Shown: positions 36,346 through 44,659, counted from the stretch's first letter. The stretch is 64,000 bases of DNA from Amycolatopsis azurea DSM 43854 (GCF_001995215.1 NZ_MUXN01000002.1:124001-188000), one strand, 5' to 3'. Notes: a model not told the origin generated them from the letters alone. Numbers and translations are program-made.

Positions 36346-37536
36346 ATGACGACCGAGGGTCCCATCCTGCACGCCGACCTGGACTCGTTCTACGCGTCGG
36401 TCGAGCAGCGGGACGACCCGAGCCTGCGCGGGCGGCCGGTCATCGTCGGCGGAGGTGTCGTCCTGGCGGCCAGCTACGAGGCCAAGGCGTACGGCGTCCG
36501 CACGGCGATGGGCGGCGGCCAGGCGCGGCGATTGTGCCCGAACGCGATCGTCGTCCCGCCCCGGATGCGCGCGTACTCGGAGGCGAGCAAGGCGGTCTTC
36601 GAGGTCTTTGGCAACACGACGCCGCTGGTGGAGGGCATCTCGATCGACGAGGCCTTCCTCGACGTCGGTGGGTTGCTGAAGATCGCGGGCACGCCGAGCC
36701 GGATCGCCGCGAAACTGCGAAAGGACGTCCTGGAGCAGGTCGGCCTGCCGATCACCGTCGGCGTCGCCAGGACGAAATTCCTCGCGAAGGTGGCCAGCGG
36801 TGTCGCGAAACCCGACGGACTGCTCGTCGTGCCGCATGACAAGGAGATGGAGTTCCTGCACCCGCTACCGGTCGAGCGGCTGTGGGGCGTCGGCAAGGTG
36901 ACCGCGCAGAAGCTGCGCGAGCGCGGGGTGACGACGGTCGGGCAGATGGAGGGGTTCGGCGAGAAGGAACTCATCCGGATGCTCGGTCGCGGCGTTGGCG
37001 TCCACCTGCACGCCCTCGCCCACAACGACGACCCGCGGCGGGTGCAGACCGGCCGCCGTCGCCGGTCGATCGGGGCGCAGCGCGCGCTCGGCAGCAGACC
37101 GCGTACCCCCGCCGAACTCGACGCGACACTGCTGACCCTGGCCGATCGCCTGGCCCGGAGGCTGCGCGCGGCGCACCGGGTGTGCCGGACCGTGGTGCTG
37201 CGGATGCGGTTCGCCGACTTCGCCAAGGTGACCCGCTCGCACACCCTGCTGGAGGCGACCGAGCAGACCGGCGCGATCGTCGCCGCGGCCCGCGACCTGC
37301 TCGCCGCGGCGAGACCGCTGATCGACGAACGCGGGCTCACCCTGATCGGCCTCGCTCTCACGAACCTGACGAAAGACGACGCGATCCAGCTGGCTCTGCC
37401 GTTCGACGCCAAGCCAAGGGACGCGCTCGACGCGACGCTCGACACCGTTCGGGACCGCTTCGGATCGAAGTCCATCACCCGGGCGGTGCATCTCGGGCAG
37501 GTCGAGGAGCCGTGGGTGCCGCTGCTGCCGGACTGA
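36346..37536 (+). CDS. dinB: DNA polymerase IV (Y-family translesion polymerase)
   Basis: This 396-residue Y-family polymerase has catalytic motifs complete: HADLDSFYASVEQ at the N-terminus and GISIDEAFLDV near residue 100. Thumb helix-hairpin-helix elements (VERLWGVGKVTAQKLRERGV, GEKELIRMLG) and the little-finger domain to about residue 375 follow. The enzyme copies damaged templates and is error-prone. The ATG at 36346 abuts an SOS box, so the transcript may be leaderless or nearly so. A TTG 36 bases upstream would put the operator inside the gene and was rejected. rnhA follows 22 bp downstream on the same strand. Confidence 0.93.
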   Translation: MTTEGPILHADLDSFYASVEQRDDPSLRGRPVIVGGGVVLAASYEAKAYGVRTAMGGGQARRLCPNAIVVPPRMRAYSEASKAVFEVFGNTTPLVEGISIDEAFLDVGGLLKIAGTPSRIAAKLRKDVLEQVGLPITVGVARTKFLAKVASGVAKPDGLLVVPHDKEMEFLHPLPVERLWGVGKVTAQKLRERGVTTVGQMEGFGEKELIRMLGRGVGVHLHALAHNDDPRRVQTGRRRRSIGAQRALGSRPRTPAELDATLLTLADRLARRLRAAHRVCRTVVLRMRFADFAKVTRSHTLLEATEQTGAIVAAARDLLAAARPLIDERGLTLIGLALTNLTKDDAIQLALPFDAKPRDALDATLDTVRDRFGSKSITRAVHLGQVEEPWVPLLPD

Positions 37537-37558
37537 CCCCGTTCATTAAGGTGTCCGG

Positions 37559-38041
37559 GTGGCGGAAGTCGAGATCTACACCGATGGCGCGTGCAGCGGC
37601 AATCCCGGCCCCGGCGGCTGGGGCGCGGTGCTGCGGTACGGCGACGTCGAGAAGGAGATCTACGGCGGGGATCCTGGTCCGACCACGAACAACCGGATGG
37701 AGCTGACCGCGCCCATCGAGGCGCTGGAAAGCCTCAAACGCCGGGTCACGGTGGACATCTACACCGACAGCACGTACGTCCGGAACGGCATCACCAGCTG
37801 GGTGCGGAACTGGAAGAACAACGGCTGGATGACCTCGGCCAAGACGCCGGTCAAGAACGCCGACCTGTGGCGCCGTCTCGACGAAGCCGCATCACAGCAC
37901 GACGTCGAATGGCACTGGGTGAAGGGGCACGCCGGGCACCCGGAGAACGAGCGAGCGGACCGGCTCGCCGTCAAAGGCGTGGAAGAGGTCGTGGGGCGAC
38001 CTGTCGTCCAGCCCGGCGAACGGTCCGCCCGGCGTCGCTAG
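37559..38041 (+). CDS. rnhA: Ribonuclease HI
   Basis: The 160-residue enzyme hydrolyses the RNA strand of RNA-DNA hybrids. The catalytic carboxylates are visible in [18 protein letters not shown] (Asp), [13 protein letters not shown] (Glu), [13 protein letters not shown] (Asp) and NERADRLA (Asp), with the conserved HxxxHP-type [11 protein letters not shown] loop. It starts with GTG, 22 bp after dinB, and may be read from the same SOS-controlled transcript. The C-terminal 20 residues are a basic extension. Nothing is missing. Confidence 0.94.
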   Translation: MAEVEIYTDGACSGNPGPGGWGAVLRYGDVEKEIYGGDPGPTTNNRMELTAPIEALESLKRRVTVDIYTDSTYVRNGITSWVRNWKNNGWMTSAKTPVKNADLWRRLDEAASQHDVEWHWVKGHAGHPENERADRLAVKGVEEVVGRPVVQPGERSARRR

Positions 38042-38088
38042 CGATCCGCCGGGCCACCGAGACCACGCCTTCGCCCCGTCTGAACGTC

Positions 38089-38157
38089 GTGACCGGACCG
38101 GTCACGCAGGGACTGTGTGGATTTCTGGTCATCCAACGCACCAAAACCCACACAGTC
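38089..38157. terminator. Two dyads downstream of rnhA
   Basis: GTGACCGG/CCGGTCAC forms a 17-bp palindrome at 38089-38105. It is followed by GACTGTGTGG at 38111-38120 pairing with CCACACAGTC at 38148-38157. They lie within a 376-bp gene-free gap after rnhA. The pair may act as a composite terminator. The rest of the gap to 38290 shows no coding signal. Confidence 0.45.
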
Positions 38158-38299
38158 GACGTCCTGGCACGAACATCACGCAGGACCGCTGACCTGCACC
38201 ACGAACTCGCCACCCTTGCCCTATCCCTCAATAACTCTCAAGGGAACAGGCCTGCCAGTCACGACCCCTCGACCCGGCGCGGTCAAGACGGGGAGATGG

Positions 38300-38354
38300 T
38301 GTTGCGAAAGTGGCTTTCACAACGGTGAAGGTTGTGAAAGCCACTTTCGCAACA
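38300..38354. terminator. Palindrome with 24-bp perfect arms between convergent genes
   Basis: The arms 38300-38323 and 38331-38354 are perfectly complementary over 24 bases, with a seven-base loop GGTGAAG. Arms contain GCGAAAGTGGCTTTCACAAC, so the GAAAG/CTTTC word family is shared with other palindromes here. It ends about 60 bp before the stop codon of the M15-like gene. It probably terminates transcription from both sides. Confidence 0.7.
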
Positions 38355-38417
38355 TCCGGAGCCGGTACGCAGGCGGGCACGACACGCCTGCCTTGGGGCC
38401 GTCGTTAGAAAGCGTCG

Positions 38418-39089
38418 TCAGCAGCTGACGCTGACCTTCGCGCTCTTGGCGAAGGAAACGTGCACGTGGTCCATGTGGTTGGCGGTCGCGCCGCCGCGGT
38501 CCTCCATGGTGTCCCAGCCGCTGCCGTCGTTGTAGCGCTGGCGCCAGATGACGTAGGTGACGCCGAAGTCCTTCTGGTTGGCCAGGATGTAGTCGGCGAT
38601 CGCGTTGCCGGTGGCGGTGTCCACCATGAAGTCCAGCGCGAGGCCGGAGGGGTGGTCGCTGGCGTTCGCGCGGCCGGCGACGCCGCCGACGGTCTTGACG
38701 CCGAACTTCGCCTTCACGTGGTTGCCGACCTGGGCGACGTGCGGCTTGGTGCCGGCGAGGCTGGTCGAACACGCCGTCGCGGCGGGCACGGTCGTCTTCA
38801 CCGGGGCGGGGGCCTTGGTCGACGTCGTCGGCTTCGGGGGAGCCGAGGAGGTCGAGGGGGGCGGGGTCGTCGTCGAGCTGGAGGGCGGGGTGCTGCTGGT
38901 CGACGGCGGGGGAGTCACGCTGGAGACCGGGGGAGCCTTCACCGCGAGCGCCGCGCTGGCCGCTTCGACGTCAGGGGTACCTGCGGTGGTCAGCCACATC
39001 GACGCCGGGAGCGCCGTGGCGACCGCTGCCGCGATACCCGCGGGGAGCTTCCATTGCGGAGCCTTGGTTTTGCGATGTCTGCCGGCCAT
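38418..39089 (-). CDS. Secreted proline/threonine-rich protein with M15/extensin-like peptidase domain
   Basis: The 223-residue product has a basic N-terminus and one hydrophobic segment (about 15-35), consistent with export or anchoring. A low-complexity Ser/Thr/Pro linker (about 55-105) and a C-terminal domain (about 110-223) follow. That domain carries zinc-ligand patterns of LAS/VanY-like peptidases: ASDHPSGLALDFMVD and NHMDHVHVSF. It probably cleaves or binds peptidoglycan. Start ATG 39089 (MAGRHRK) was preferred; a GTG four codons earlier is possible. A leader of about 190 bp with a GAACTCGCG/CGCGAGCTC hairpin near 39119-39145 precedes it; I could not match it to the c-di-AMP riboswitch common before similar genes. 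Confidence 0.8.
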   Translation of the reverse strand: MAGRHRKTKAPQWKLPAGIAAAVATALPASMWLTTAGTPDVEAASAALAVKAPPVSSVTPPPSTSSTPPSSSTTTPPPSTSSAPPKPTTSTKAPAPVKTTVPAATACSTSLAGTKPHVAQVGNHVKAKFGVKTVGGVAGRANASDHPSGLALDFMVDTATGNAIADYILANQKDFGVTYVIWRQRYNDGSGWDTMEDRGGATANHMDHVHVSFAKSAKVSVSC

Positions 39090-39285
39090 TTCTCTGATCA
39101 CTCACCACTTCGGGGACGGGAACTCGCGTCGGGGGCCGCGAGCTCCGGGCAACATTACGAAAAGGACACGGCAATGTCACGCCCGAGTGTGTTCGCCCAC
39201 AGTTACCTTGATCCGTGAACCAAAAGGAGCTCACGTCCGTACAGGTACAAGAAGTGCTTTTATGTGAGCACTGTGAGTGACGAAA

Positions 39286-39783
39286 TCAGTCCGCTTTGCA
39301 GGACTGGAAGAGCACGTCGTCGTAGGGCGAGATCACGTTCACCCCGGGGGAGCGCGGAGCCTGTCCGGTGCTCGTCGAAGCCGCGATCACGGTACAGACC
39401 AGCTGATTGATGGCCTGGTCGGACAGTTTGCGCACCGAGAACGGCAGCGAGAGGCTTGACGGGTCGCCCGGGTACACCGCGACCTTGTCCAATCCCACGG
39501 GAACGAACGTGGTGAGTCCCTGCGCGGCTTCCCGTTCCGTCGGCCCCTTCAACAGCATCCTGATCGCGCCTTCGGGGGAGACGTAGCCTTCGGTGGGCCT
39601 GGTCACCGGGATGACGCGGCCGTCGGAGACGAAGTACAGCGTCAGGCCGCCGAGAAGCTGCCTCCCCCCGGTGTTGTGGATCGACGGTCCCGGCCCGGCC
39701 GGGACGACGCCGGTCGGCTGCACGCCGCAGGCCGTCACCAGGGCCGCGGCCGCGAGGACGGGCAGGATCCGGGTCTTCCTCAT
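39286..39783 (-). CDS. GerMN-domain lipoprotein, partner of the two-component system
   Basis: This 165-residue lipoprotein has a lipobox LVTACG near residue 19. The mature part fits a GerMN-like domain (LTLYFVSDGRVIPVTRP and LLKGPTEREAAQGLTTFVP). The ATG overlaps the kinase stop codon by four bases, so it is translationally coupled to the sensor. In Streptomyces a lipoprotein (CseA) tunes the CseBC envelope-stress system, and in many actinomycetes LpqB accompanies MtrAB. This small GerMN protein may play a comparable accessory role at the membrane. Order here is regulator, kinase, lipoprotein. Confidence 0.82.
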   Translation of the reverse strand: MRKTRILPVLAAAALVTACGVQPTGVVPAGPGPSIHNTGGRQLLGGLTLYFVSDGRVIPVTRPTEGYVSPEGAIRMLLKGPTEREAAQGLTTFVPVGLDKVAVYPGDPSSLSLPFSVRKLSDQAINQLVCTVIAASTSTGQAPRSPGVNVISPYDDVLFQSCKAD

Positions 39784-41192
39784 CGCGTCCCCCCTTCGGT
39801 GCGGTGCGGCAGGCGCAGCACGAACCGGGCTCCGTTCCCGGTGTTGGCGGCCGTGATGTCGCCGCCGTGCAGACGGGCGTTCTCCAGCGCGATCGCCAGC
39901 CCCAGCCCGCTGCCTTCGGACCGGGCCCGGGCGGTGTCGGCCTTGGTGAACCGGTCGAACACATGCGGCAGGACCGCGGGATCGATCCCGGGCCCGTGAT
40001 CGTCGACCTCCAGCGTGACGCCGTCGCCGTCGGCGCGCAGCCGGACTGCGACCGGGCCCTCACCGTGCCGGAACGCGTTGCCGACGAGGTTGGCCACGAT
40101 CAGGTCCAGCCGTCGCCGGTCGACGCGGGCGAGTACGCCTTCCGGCAGGTCGACGGTCAGGTCTTCGCCGTCGCGCCAGCCGCGGGCGTCGAGACTGTCC
40201 CGGATCGCCGTCGCGAGATCCCATTCGTCAAGCACGAGTTCGGCGCGGCCCGCGTCGAACCGGGAGATCTCGACCAGATCCTGCACGAGCCGCGTCAGCC
40301 TGCGGGTCTCACCCGAGACCAGCCGGGCCGCGACGGCCGTGTCCGGCGGGAGTGCCTCCGCGTCCTCGTCCAGGACGTCGGTGACCGCGTTCATCGCCGC
40401 GAGCGGCGTGCGGAGTTCGTGCGAGACGTCGGCGACGAACCGGCGGGCGTCGGCCTCCATGGCTCTCAGCTCGCCGACCGTGCGCTCCAGTTCGGCGGCG
40501 GTGTTGTTGAAGGTGGTGACCAGTTCGGCCAGCTCGTCGGATCCCTTGGCGGGCAGCCGGACGTCGAGCCTGCCTTCGCCGAGCTGGGCGGCGGCGGTGT
40601 TGAGCGCGCGGACCGGCCGCAGCACCTGTCTCGCCGCGAGCAGGGCGAGCGCGGCGGCCAGCGGCAGGGCGAGCGCGGCCATCTGCCAGGCGGACTTCGC
40701 CAGTTCGTCGATGGCCTGTTGCTGCTGGACGAGCGAGGTGAGCGAGTACACCTCGACGCCGCTGGCCCCCATCGACCCGTCCGGCTGCCGCGCCAGCACC
40801 GGCAGGCCGACCAGAAGTTCGGGACCGGTTTCACGGTCCACCCGCTGGAATTGGATCCGGGTGTCGCTCGCGACGGTCTGCCGCAGTTCGGGCGAGAACA
40901 CGGACAGATCCGGGCCGTTGACCGACCGCAGGTTCCGGTAGACCGCGACGGCGGTCAACCGCAGGCTGCCCGCGAAGTCGTTGAGCTGCTCCTGGGTCGG
41001 CGGCGTGGACAGCGGACGGCCGTAGGTGCTGACCCGGTCCTTCAGCTGGTTCATCGCCGCGTTCTGGACCGCTTCGAGGATCGCGTTGCGGGCCGAGACG
41101 TAACTGGCTCCCGCCGCGGCCGCCGCCCCGATGATCGTCATCGCCGCGAAGGCCAGGATGAGCCGGGGCCGCAGCCCGGAGAGCAGCCTCAT
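39780..41192 (-). CDS. Sensor histidine kinase (CseC-like)
   Basis: The 470-residue membrane kinase has two transmembrane helices (about 12-35 and 170-195) bounding an extracellular sensor region. A HAMP linker follows, then a phospho-acceptor His in VSHELRTPLAAM near residue 258. The ATPase boxes are NLVGNAFRHG, DHGPGIDP and GSGLGLAI. The gene overlaps the response regulator by four bases (ATGA) and the lipoprotein by four bases. It probably senses cell-envelope stress, by analogy to CseC; the ligand is unknown. Confidence 0.9.
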   Translation of the reverse strand: MRLLSGLRPRLILAFAAMTIIGAAAAAGASYVSARNAILEAVQNAAMNQLKDRVSTYGRPLSTPPTQEQLNDFAGSLRLTAVAVYRNLRSVNGPDLSVFSPELRQTVASDTRIQFQRVDRETGPELLVGLPVLARQPDGSMGASGVEVYSLTSLVQQQQAIDELAKSAWQMAALALPLAAALALLAARQVLRPVRALNTAAAQLGEGRLDVRLPAKGSDELAELVTTFNNTAAELERTVGELRAMEADARRFVADVSHELRTPLAAMNAVTDVLDEDAEALPPDTAVAARLVSGETRRLTRLVQDLVEISRFDAGRAELVLDEWDLATAIRDSLDARGWRDGEDLTVDLPEGVLARVDRRRLDLIVANLVGNAFRHGEGPVAVRLRADGDGVTLEVDDHGPGIDPAVLPHVFDRFTKADTARARSEGSGLGLAIALENARLHGGDITAANTGNGARFVLRLPHRTEGGTR

Positions 41193-41881
41193 GAACGGCC
41201 GAACCGGTATCCGAAGCCCCGGACGGTCTGGATGTGGTCTGGTTTCGCGGGGACGTCTTCGATCTTCGCGCGCAGCCGCTGGACACAGGCGTCGACCAGC
41301 CGGGAGTCGCCGAGGTAGTCGTGATCCCAGACGGCGGAGAGGATCTGCTGGCGGCTGTAGACCTGGCCGGGCGTGCGCGACAGCTCCAGCAGCAGTTTCA
41401 GCTCGGTCGGGGTGAGCGAGACCGGCTGGCCGTTCTTCGTGACCACCAGCCCGGCCCGGTCGATGATCAGGCGGCCGTGCCGCTCGACGGCCGGGTCGTT
41501 CTCGCTCGCGGGCTTCTCGCTCACCGCGCGCCGCAGCACCGCCCGGATCCGGGCGTCGAGCACGCGCGGTTCGATCGGCTTGGTCACGTAGTCGTCGGCG
41601 CCCGCCTCCAGCCCGGCCACGATGTCGAAGTCGTCGCTGCGGGCGGTGAGCATGATGATCGGCACCTCGCCCGCAGAGCGGATGCGGCGGCAGGTCTCGA
41701 AGCCGTCGATGCCGGGCAGCATCAGGTCCAGCACGACGATGTCAGGCTGGAACACCCGGAGTTTCTCCAGCCCGAGCTCACCGCTTTCGGCGGTGTGGAC
41801 GGTGTGCGCCTGCCGGCGCAGCGCGAGTTCCAGTCCCTCCCGGACGGACGCGTCGTCTTCGATCAAAAGGACACTTGCCAC
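41189..41881 (-). CDS. OmpR-family response regulator (CseB-like)
   Basis: The 230-residue regulator has a receiver domain with acidic pocket E8-D9-D10, phospho-acceptor Asp52 in VVLDLMLPG, and Lys in YVTKP. It has a C-terminal winged helix (about 130-228; LTPTELKLLLELSRTPGQV, VRGFGYRFG). The wording closely resembles CseB of Streptomyces, though no adjacent sigE-type sigma factor is present in the window. It is the first gene of a three-gene operon. The 110-bp divergent region to the PAP2 gene should hold its promoter. Confidence 0.92.
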   Translation of the reverse strand: MASVLLIEDDASVREGLELALRRQAHTVHTAESGELGLEKLRVFQPDIVVLDLMLPGIDGFETCRRIRSAGEVPIIMLTARSDDFDIVAGLEAGADDYVTKPIEPRVLDARIRAVLRRAVSEKPASENDPAVERHGRLIIDRAGLVVTKNGQPVSLTPTELKLLLELSRTPGQVYSRQQILSAVWDHDYLGDSRLVDACVQRLRAKIEDVPAKPDHIQTVRGFGYRFGRS

Positions 41882-41991
41882 GCCGCCATTATTCGGATAT
41901 CGCAGCGCCTGTGCGACTCGGCCCGATCTTGTAGCAGAACCATGACATTGTCCGGACCTTCCGGCGAAACGGCGTGGGGACAGTGGGACCC

Positions 41992-42939
41992 ATGGCCGTC
42001 CTCACCCCCGAAGCGAACCCGACCCCCGTCCACCGACCGCTGCCCGGGCGCCACGCCGAGACCAGGCGCACCCTGTCCAGGGCCGTTTTCCAGCTGGCCA
42101 CCGGACTCGGACTTGCCGTCGCGTTCATCGTGACGTTCGTGCTCTTCGTGCACACGTCGGCCGGTCAGCTCGCGGAGAACGGCGTCGTCCGCAGCGCGCA
42201 GTCCGGCCAGTGGTCCACAATGGACTGGGCCGGGCCGCTGCGGGACCAGGACATGGTGCTCGTGATCGGCTCCGCCGGGATCGTGCTGGTCGGCTTGGCG
42301 CTGATCCGCCGCAAACCCGGTCTTCTCGTCCCGGCGCTGAGCGTCCTCGTGCTTCCGCTCGTCGTCGCGCAGCTGCTCAAGCTGTACGTCCTCGAACGCC
42401 CCGACCTGCCCGACGCCGGCTACGGACCGGGCCACAACAGCTTCCCGAGCGGGCACGTCAGCGCCGCGATGGCGATCCTGATGGCACTCGCTTTCGTTCT
42501 GCCTCAACGGTTCCGTCCGGCGATCATCGGGATCGGCGGCGTCGCGGTCGCCTGGGTCGCGTCGTCGACCATCGCGCTGGGCTGGCACCGGCTGAGCGAC
42601 ACGGCGGGCGCCTGCCTGCTGGGGGCGTCGTTCGCCTGCCTCGTCGCCGCCTGGCTGACCACCCGGCGCCGCGACCTGCGCCGCACGCCCGCCGCGCTGG
42701 TGGCGCTGGCCGCGGTGCTGCCCACCGCGATCGTGCTGGTCGGGTTCGCGGTGCTGAGCACGGCGACCGACGGCGCCGCCCAGTTCGTCGCCGCGCTGGT
42801 GCTGGCCGCCCTGGCCGCACTGGGGATCGTGCTGGTCGCGCTGTGGCCGTTGCGCGGTTCCGCGTTCGAGCGGCGGGCCGGTGTCGAGACCCGGGTGGTC
42901 GACGACCTGCTCGAGACCCGCCTCGTGACCCGCCGCTGA
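41992..42939 (+). CDS. PAP2-superfamily membrane phosphatase
   Basis: This 315-residue protein has about seven helices. PAP2 signature elements are recognisable: KLYVLERP, the central HNSFPSGHVSAA and the third motif STIALGWHRLSD. In the third motif the usual SR pair is ST, so the phosphate-binding arginine seems replaced. The catalytic histidines remain. It may dephosphorylate undecaprenyl-pyrophosphate or a lipid phosphate, or may be altered in activity. The start was set at ATG 41992; a GTG at 41974 adds six residues. It is divergent from the response regulator. Confidence 0.82.
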   Translation: MAVLTPEANPTPVHRPLPGRHAETRRTLSRAVFQLATGLGLAVAFIVTFVLFVHTSAGQLAENGVVRSAQSGQWSTMDWAGPLRDQDMVLVIGSAGIVLVGLALIRRKPGLLVPALSVLVLPLVVAQLLKLYVLERPDLPDAGYGPGHNSFPSGHVSAAMAILMALAFVLPQRFRPAIIGIGGVAVAWVASSTIALGWHRLSDTAGACLLGASFACLVAAWLTTRRRDLRRTPAALVALAAVLPTAIVLVGFAVLSTATDGAAQFVAALVLAALAALGIVLVALWPLRGSAFERRAGVETRVVDDLLETRLVTRR

Positions 42940-42964
42940 CGCGGGTCCCCCGAGGTGCTCCGGA

Positions 42965-43003
42965 ATGTCACGTATGGGACCGGTCGGGTCCCATACGTGA
43001 CAT
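42965..43003. terminator. Palindrome with 17-bp perfect arms, 3' of the PAP2 gene
   Basis: The arms 42965-42981 and 42987-43003 pair perfectly with a five-base loop. They contain TGTCACGTATGGGACC and its complement. The element starts 25 bp after the PAP2 stop codon, in the gap shared with the convergent diguanylate cyclase gene. It is a strong terminator candidate. Confidence 0.7.
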
Positions 43004-43026
43004 CGGTGCTTGGGGCGCGCACGCCG

Positions 43027-43081
43027 GTGTCGCGAAAGCCTTTCGCGACGTCCGGTGTCCCGAAAGAGGCTTTCGCGACAC
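43027..43081. terminator. Nested palindrome built from GTCGCGAAAG words
   Basis: An inner dyad GTCGCGAAAG/CTTTCGCGAC (43029-43049, one-base loop) sits at the left. A larger pairing joins 43027-43040 with 43068-43081 (14 bases). The two alternative hairpins share the same left arm, so they are mutually exclusive. It follows the dyad at 42965-43003 by 23 bp. Confidence 0.6.
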
Positions 43082-43144
43082 GTCCGCGAGTCCTGGGGCA
43101 GGGGGCCGGCCCACGTCGGCGAAGGCATCAGAGGACTGAACGCG

Positions 43145-44659
43145 TCAGTCGCGGCGTGAGTCCCCAGCCCGGCTCAACGGTGACATCGGTGCCCGCGGCG
43201 AGGGAGGAACGGCGGAAGTCGCGACGACGACCCGGTTCCGCCCGGTCCGCTTCGCTTGGTACATGGCCGTGTCCGCCGCGCGGAAGAGCTCGCCGTAGTC
43301 CGTGGAGTGCTCGGGCGAGAGCCCGACGCCGATCGACACCGTGCAGCCGTGGATGGGTCCCACCGCGCGGGGTTCGTTCGTGGCGTGGCCGCTGGCGAGT
43401 TCCGTCAGGCCGGTGATCGCGGTCTTCGCGACGGCTTCCCGGATCCGCTCGGCGATCCGCATCGCCTCCTCGCGGGTGGTGTCCGGCAGCAGGACCGAGA
43501 ACTCCTCGCCGCCCCACCGCCCGACGACGTCCGTGGCGCGGGTGTTCTGCCGGAGCACGGCGCTGACGCAGCCGAGCACGATGTCGCCGCCGGAATGCCC
43601 GTACTTGTCGTTCCACTGCTTGAAGTGGTCGAGATCCAGCATCAGGAACGCGGTCGGCCGCCGGTCGGTCTGGTCTTCGAGCAGCCGCAAGGCGGCCGGG
43701 GCGTGGAACGAGTCCTCGGTCAGCAGCCCGGTCTTCCGGTCGCGCTGGCTGCGCGCGATCGTGTCCGCCAACGCTTGCGAGAGCCGGGTCGAGCGCAGCG
43801 CGACCCCGATCATCACGAGCGGCACCAGCGCGATGTTGACCGCGCCGAGGATCGTCGTGCACGCGGCGAGCTGCAGCGCGTAGACGAAGTCCGCGTTGTC
43901 GGCCCAGCTGCCGATCAGCTTCTGCCGCCGCCAGCCGCCCCAGGCCAGGCCGCGCGCGATGCTGATCAGGAGCGTTTGCGACGCGAAGTACCAGAGCGCG
44001 GCGCCCACCAGCGCGACGGCGGCGACCGCGATTTCGCCGGCCCGCTGGGGGAGCGTCCCGGATTCGAGCCAGGTGTGCAGCGACGTCAGTTCGGTGATCG
44101 CGTGCACGCCGAGGATGGAGGCGGCGTGCGCGGCGGTCGTGAACAGGAACGTCGTCATCGCCTTGTGCGCGATGGAGTAGCGCTGCACGCGCACCATCAG
44201 CAGCAGCGTCAGCGACAGGGCGGGCGGCAGGAGGACGGCCGCGCCGCCCAGCCAGACGGCGGTCTGGTCGATGTGCTCGCCCCGCCGGTCGTCGGCGCGG
44301 CGCTGCTCCTCGGGATGCTGGGTCTGGACGAGGTACCAGATCGCGCAGGCCGTGATCACGCCGAAGCGGACGAGGTCCGTGGTCGTGACGGTGGCCTTGA
44401 AGCCGCTGTACAGGGCCCAGACCGCGACCGCGATCTCGGTGCCGAGCATCCAGAGGACCGCCGCGGGCGGCAGTCGCCACAGTTCCCACCCCGCCGGATG
44501 CCGCAGGGTGTTCCAGGCGCGGCCACGCAGCCGCCAGACGCGGGCGGAGGCGAGGCCGACGGTGTCGGCGAAACCCCGGAGAGAACCGGGCGGCCGCTCA
44601 GGAACCGCGTCACGGTCGTGCTTGCCGAACTCGCTGACGGGGTCCACCTCCTTCGTCAC
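43145..44659 (-). CDS. Membrane-anchored diguanylate cyclase (GGDEF), paralogue
   Basis: The 504-residue protein has an N-terminal membrane region with about eight helices, followed by a GGDEF domain with active site GGEEF and an upstream RATD inhibitory site. The cytosolic C-terminus is followed by a Pro/Ser-rich tail. The beginning ELWRLPPAAVLWMLG parallels the HLWSLPRPVRSYVLV start of the cyclase at 29359, indicating a shared family of sensor regions. The start at GTG 44659 is a choice; a second GTG 15 bases downstream is possible. It is convergent with the PAP2 gene. Confidence 0.88.
   Translation of the reverse strand: MTKEVDPVSEFGKHDRDAVPERPPGSLRGFADTVGLASARVWRLRGRAWNTLRHPAGWELWRLPPAAVLWMLGTEIAVAVWALYSGFKATVTTTDLVRFGVITACAIWYLVQTQHPEEQRRADDRRGEHIDQTAVWLGGAAVLLPPALSLTLLLMVRVQRYSIAHKAMTTFLFTTAAHAASILGVHAITELTSLHTWLESGTLPQRAGEIAVAAVALVGAALWYFASQTLLISIARGLAWGGWRRQKLIGSWADNADFVYALQLAACTTILGAVNIALVPLVMIGVALRSTRLSQALADTIARSQRDRKTGLLTEDSFHAPAALRLLEDQTDRRPTAFLMLDLDHFKQWNDKYGHSGGDIVLGCVSAVLRQNTRATDVVGRWGGEEFSVLLPDTTREEAMRIAERIREAVAKTAITGLTELASGHATNEPRAVGPIHGCTVSIGVGLSPEHSTDYGELFRAADTAMYQAKRTGRNRVVVATSAVPPSPRAPMSPLSRAGDSRRD

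Noticed and set aside
39090-39285. c-di-AMP (ydaO) riboswitch before the M15-like peptidase gene
   Set aside because: The leader length and gene type would suit it, but I could not find the conserved motif set; only one hairpin is clear.
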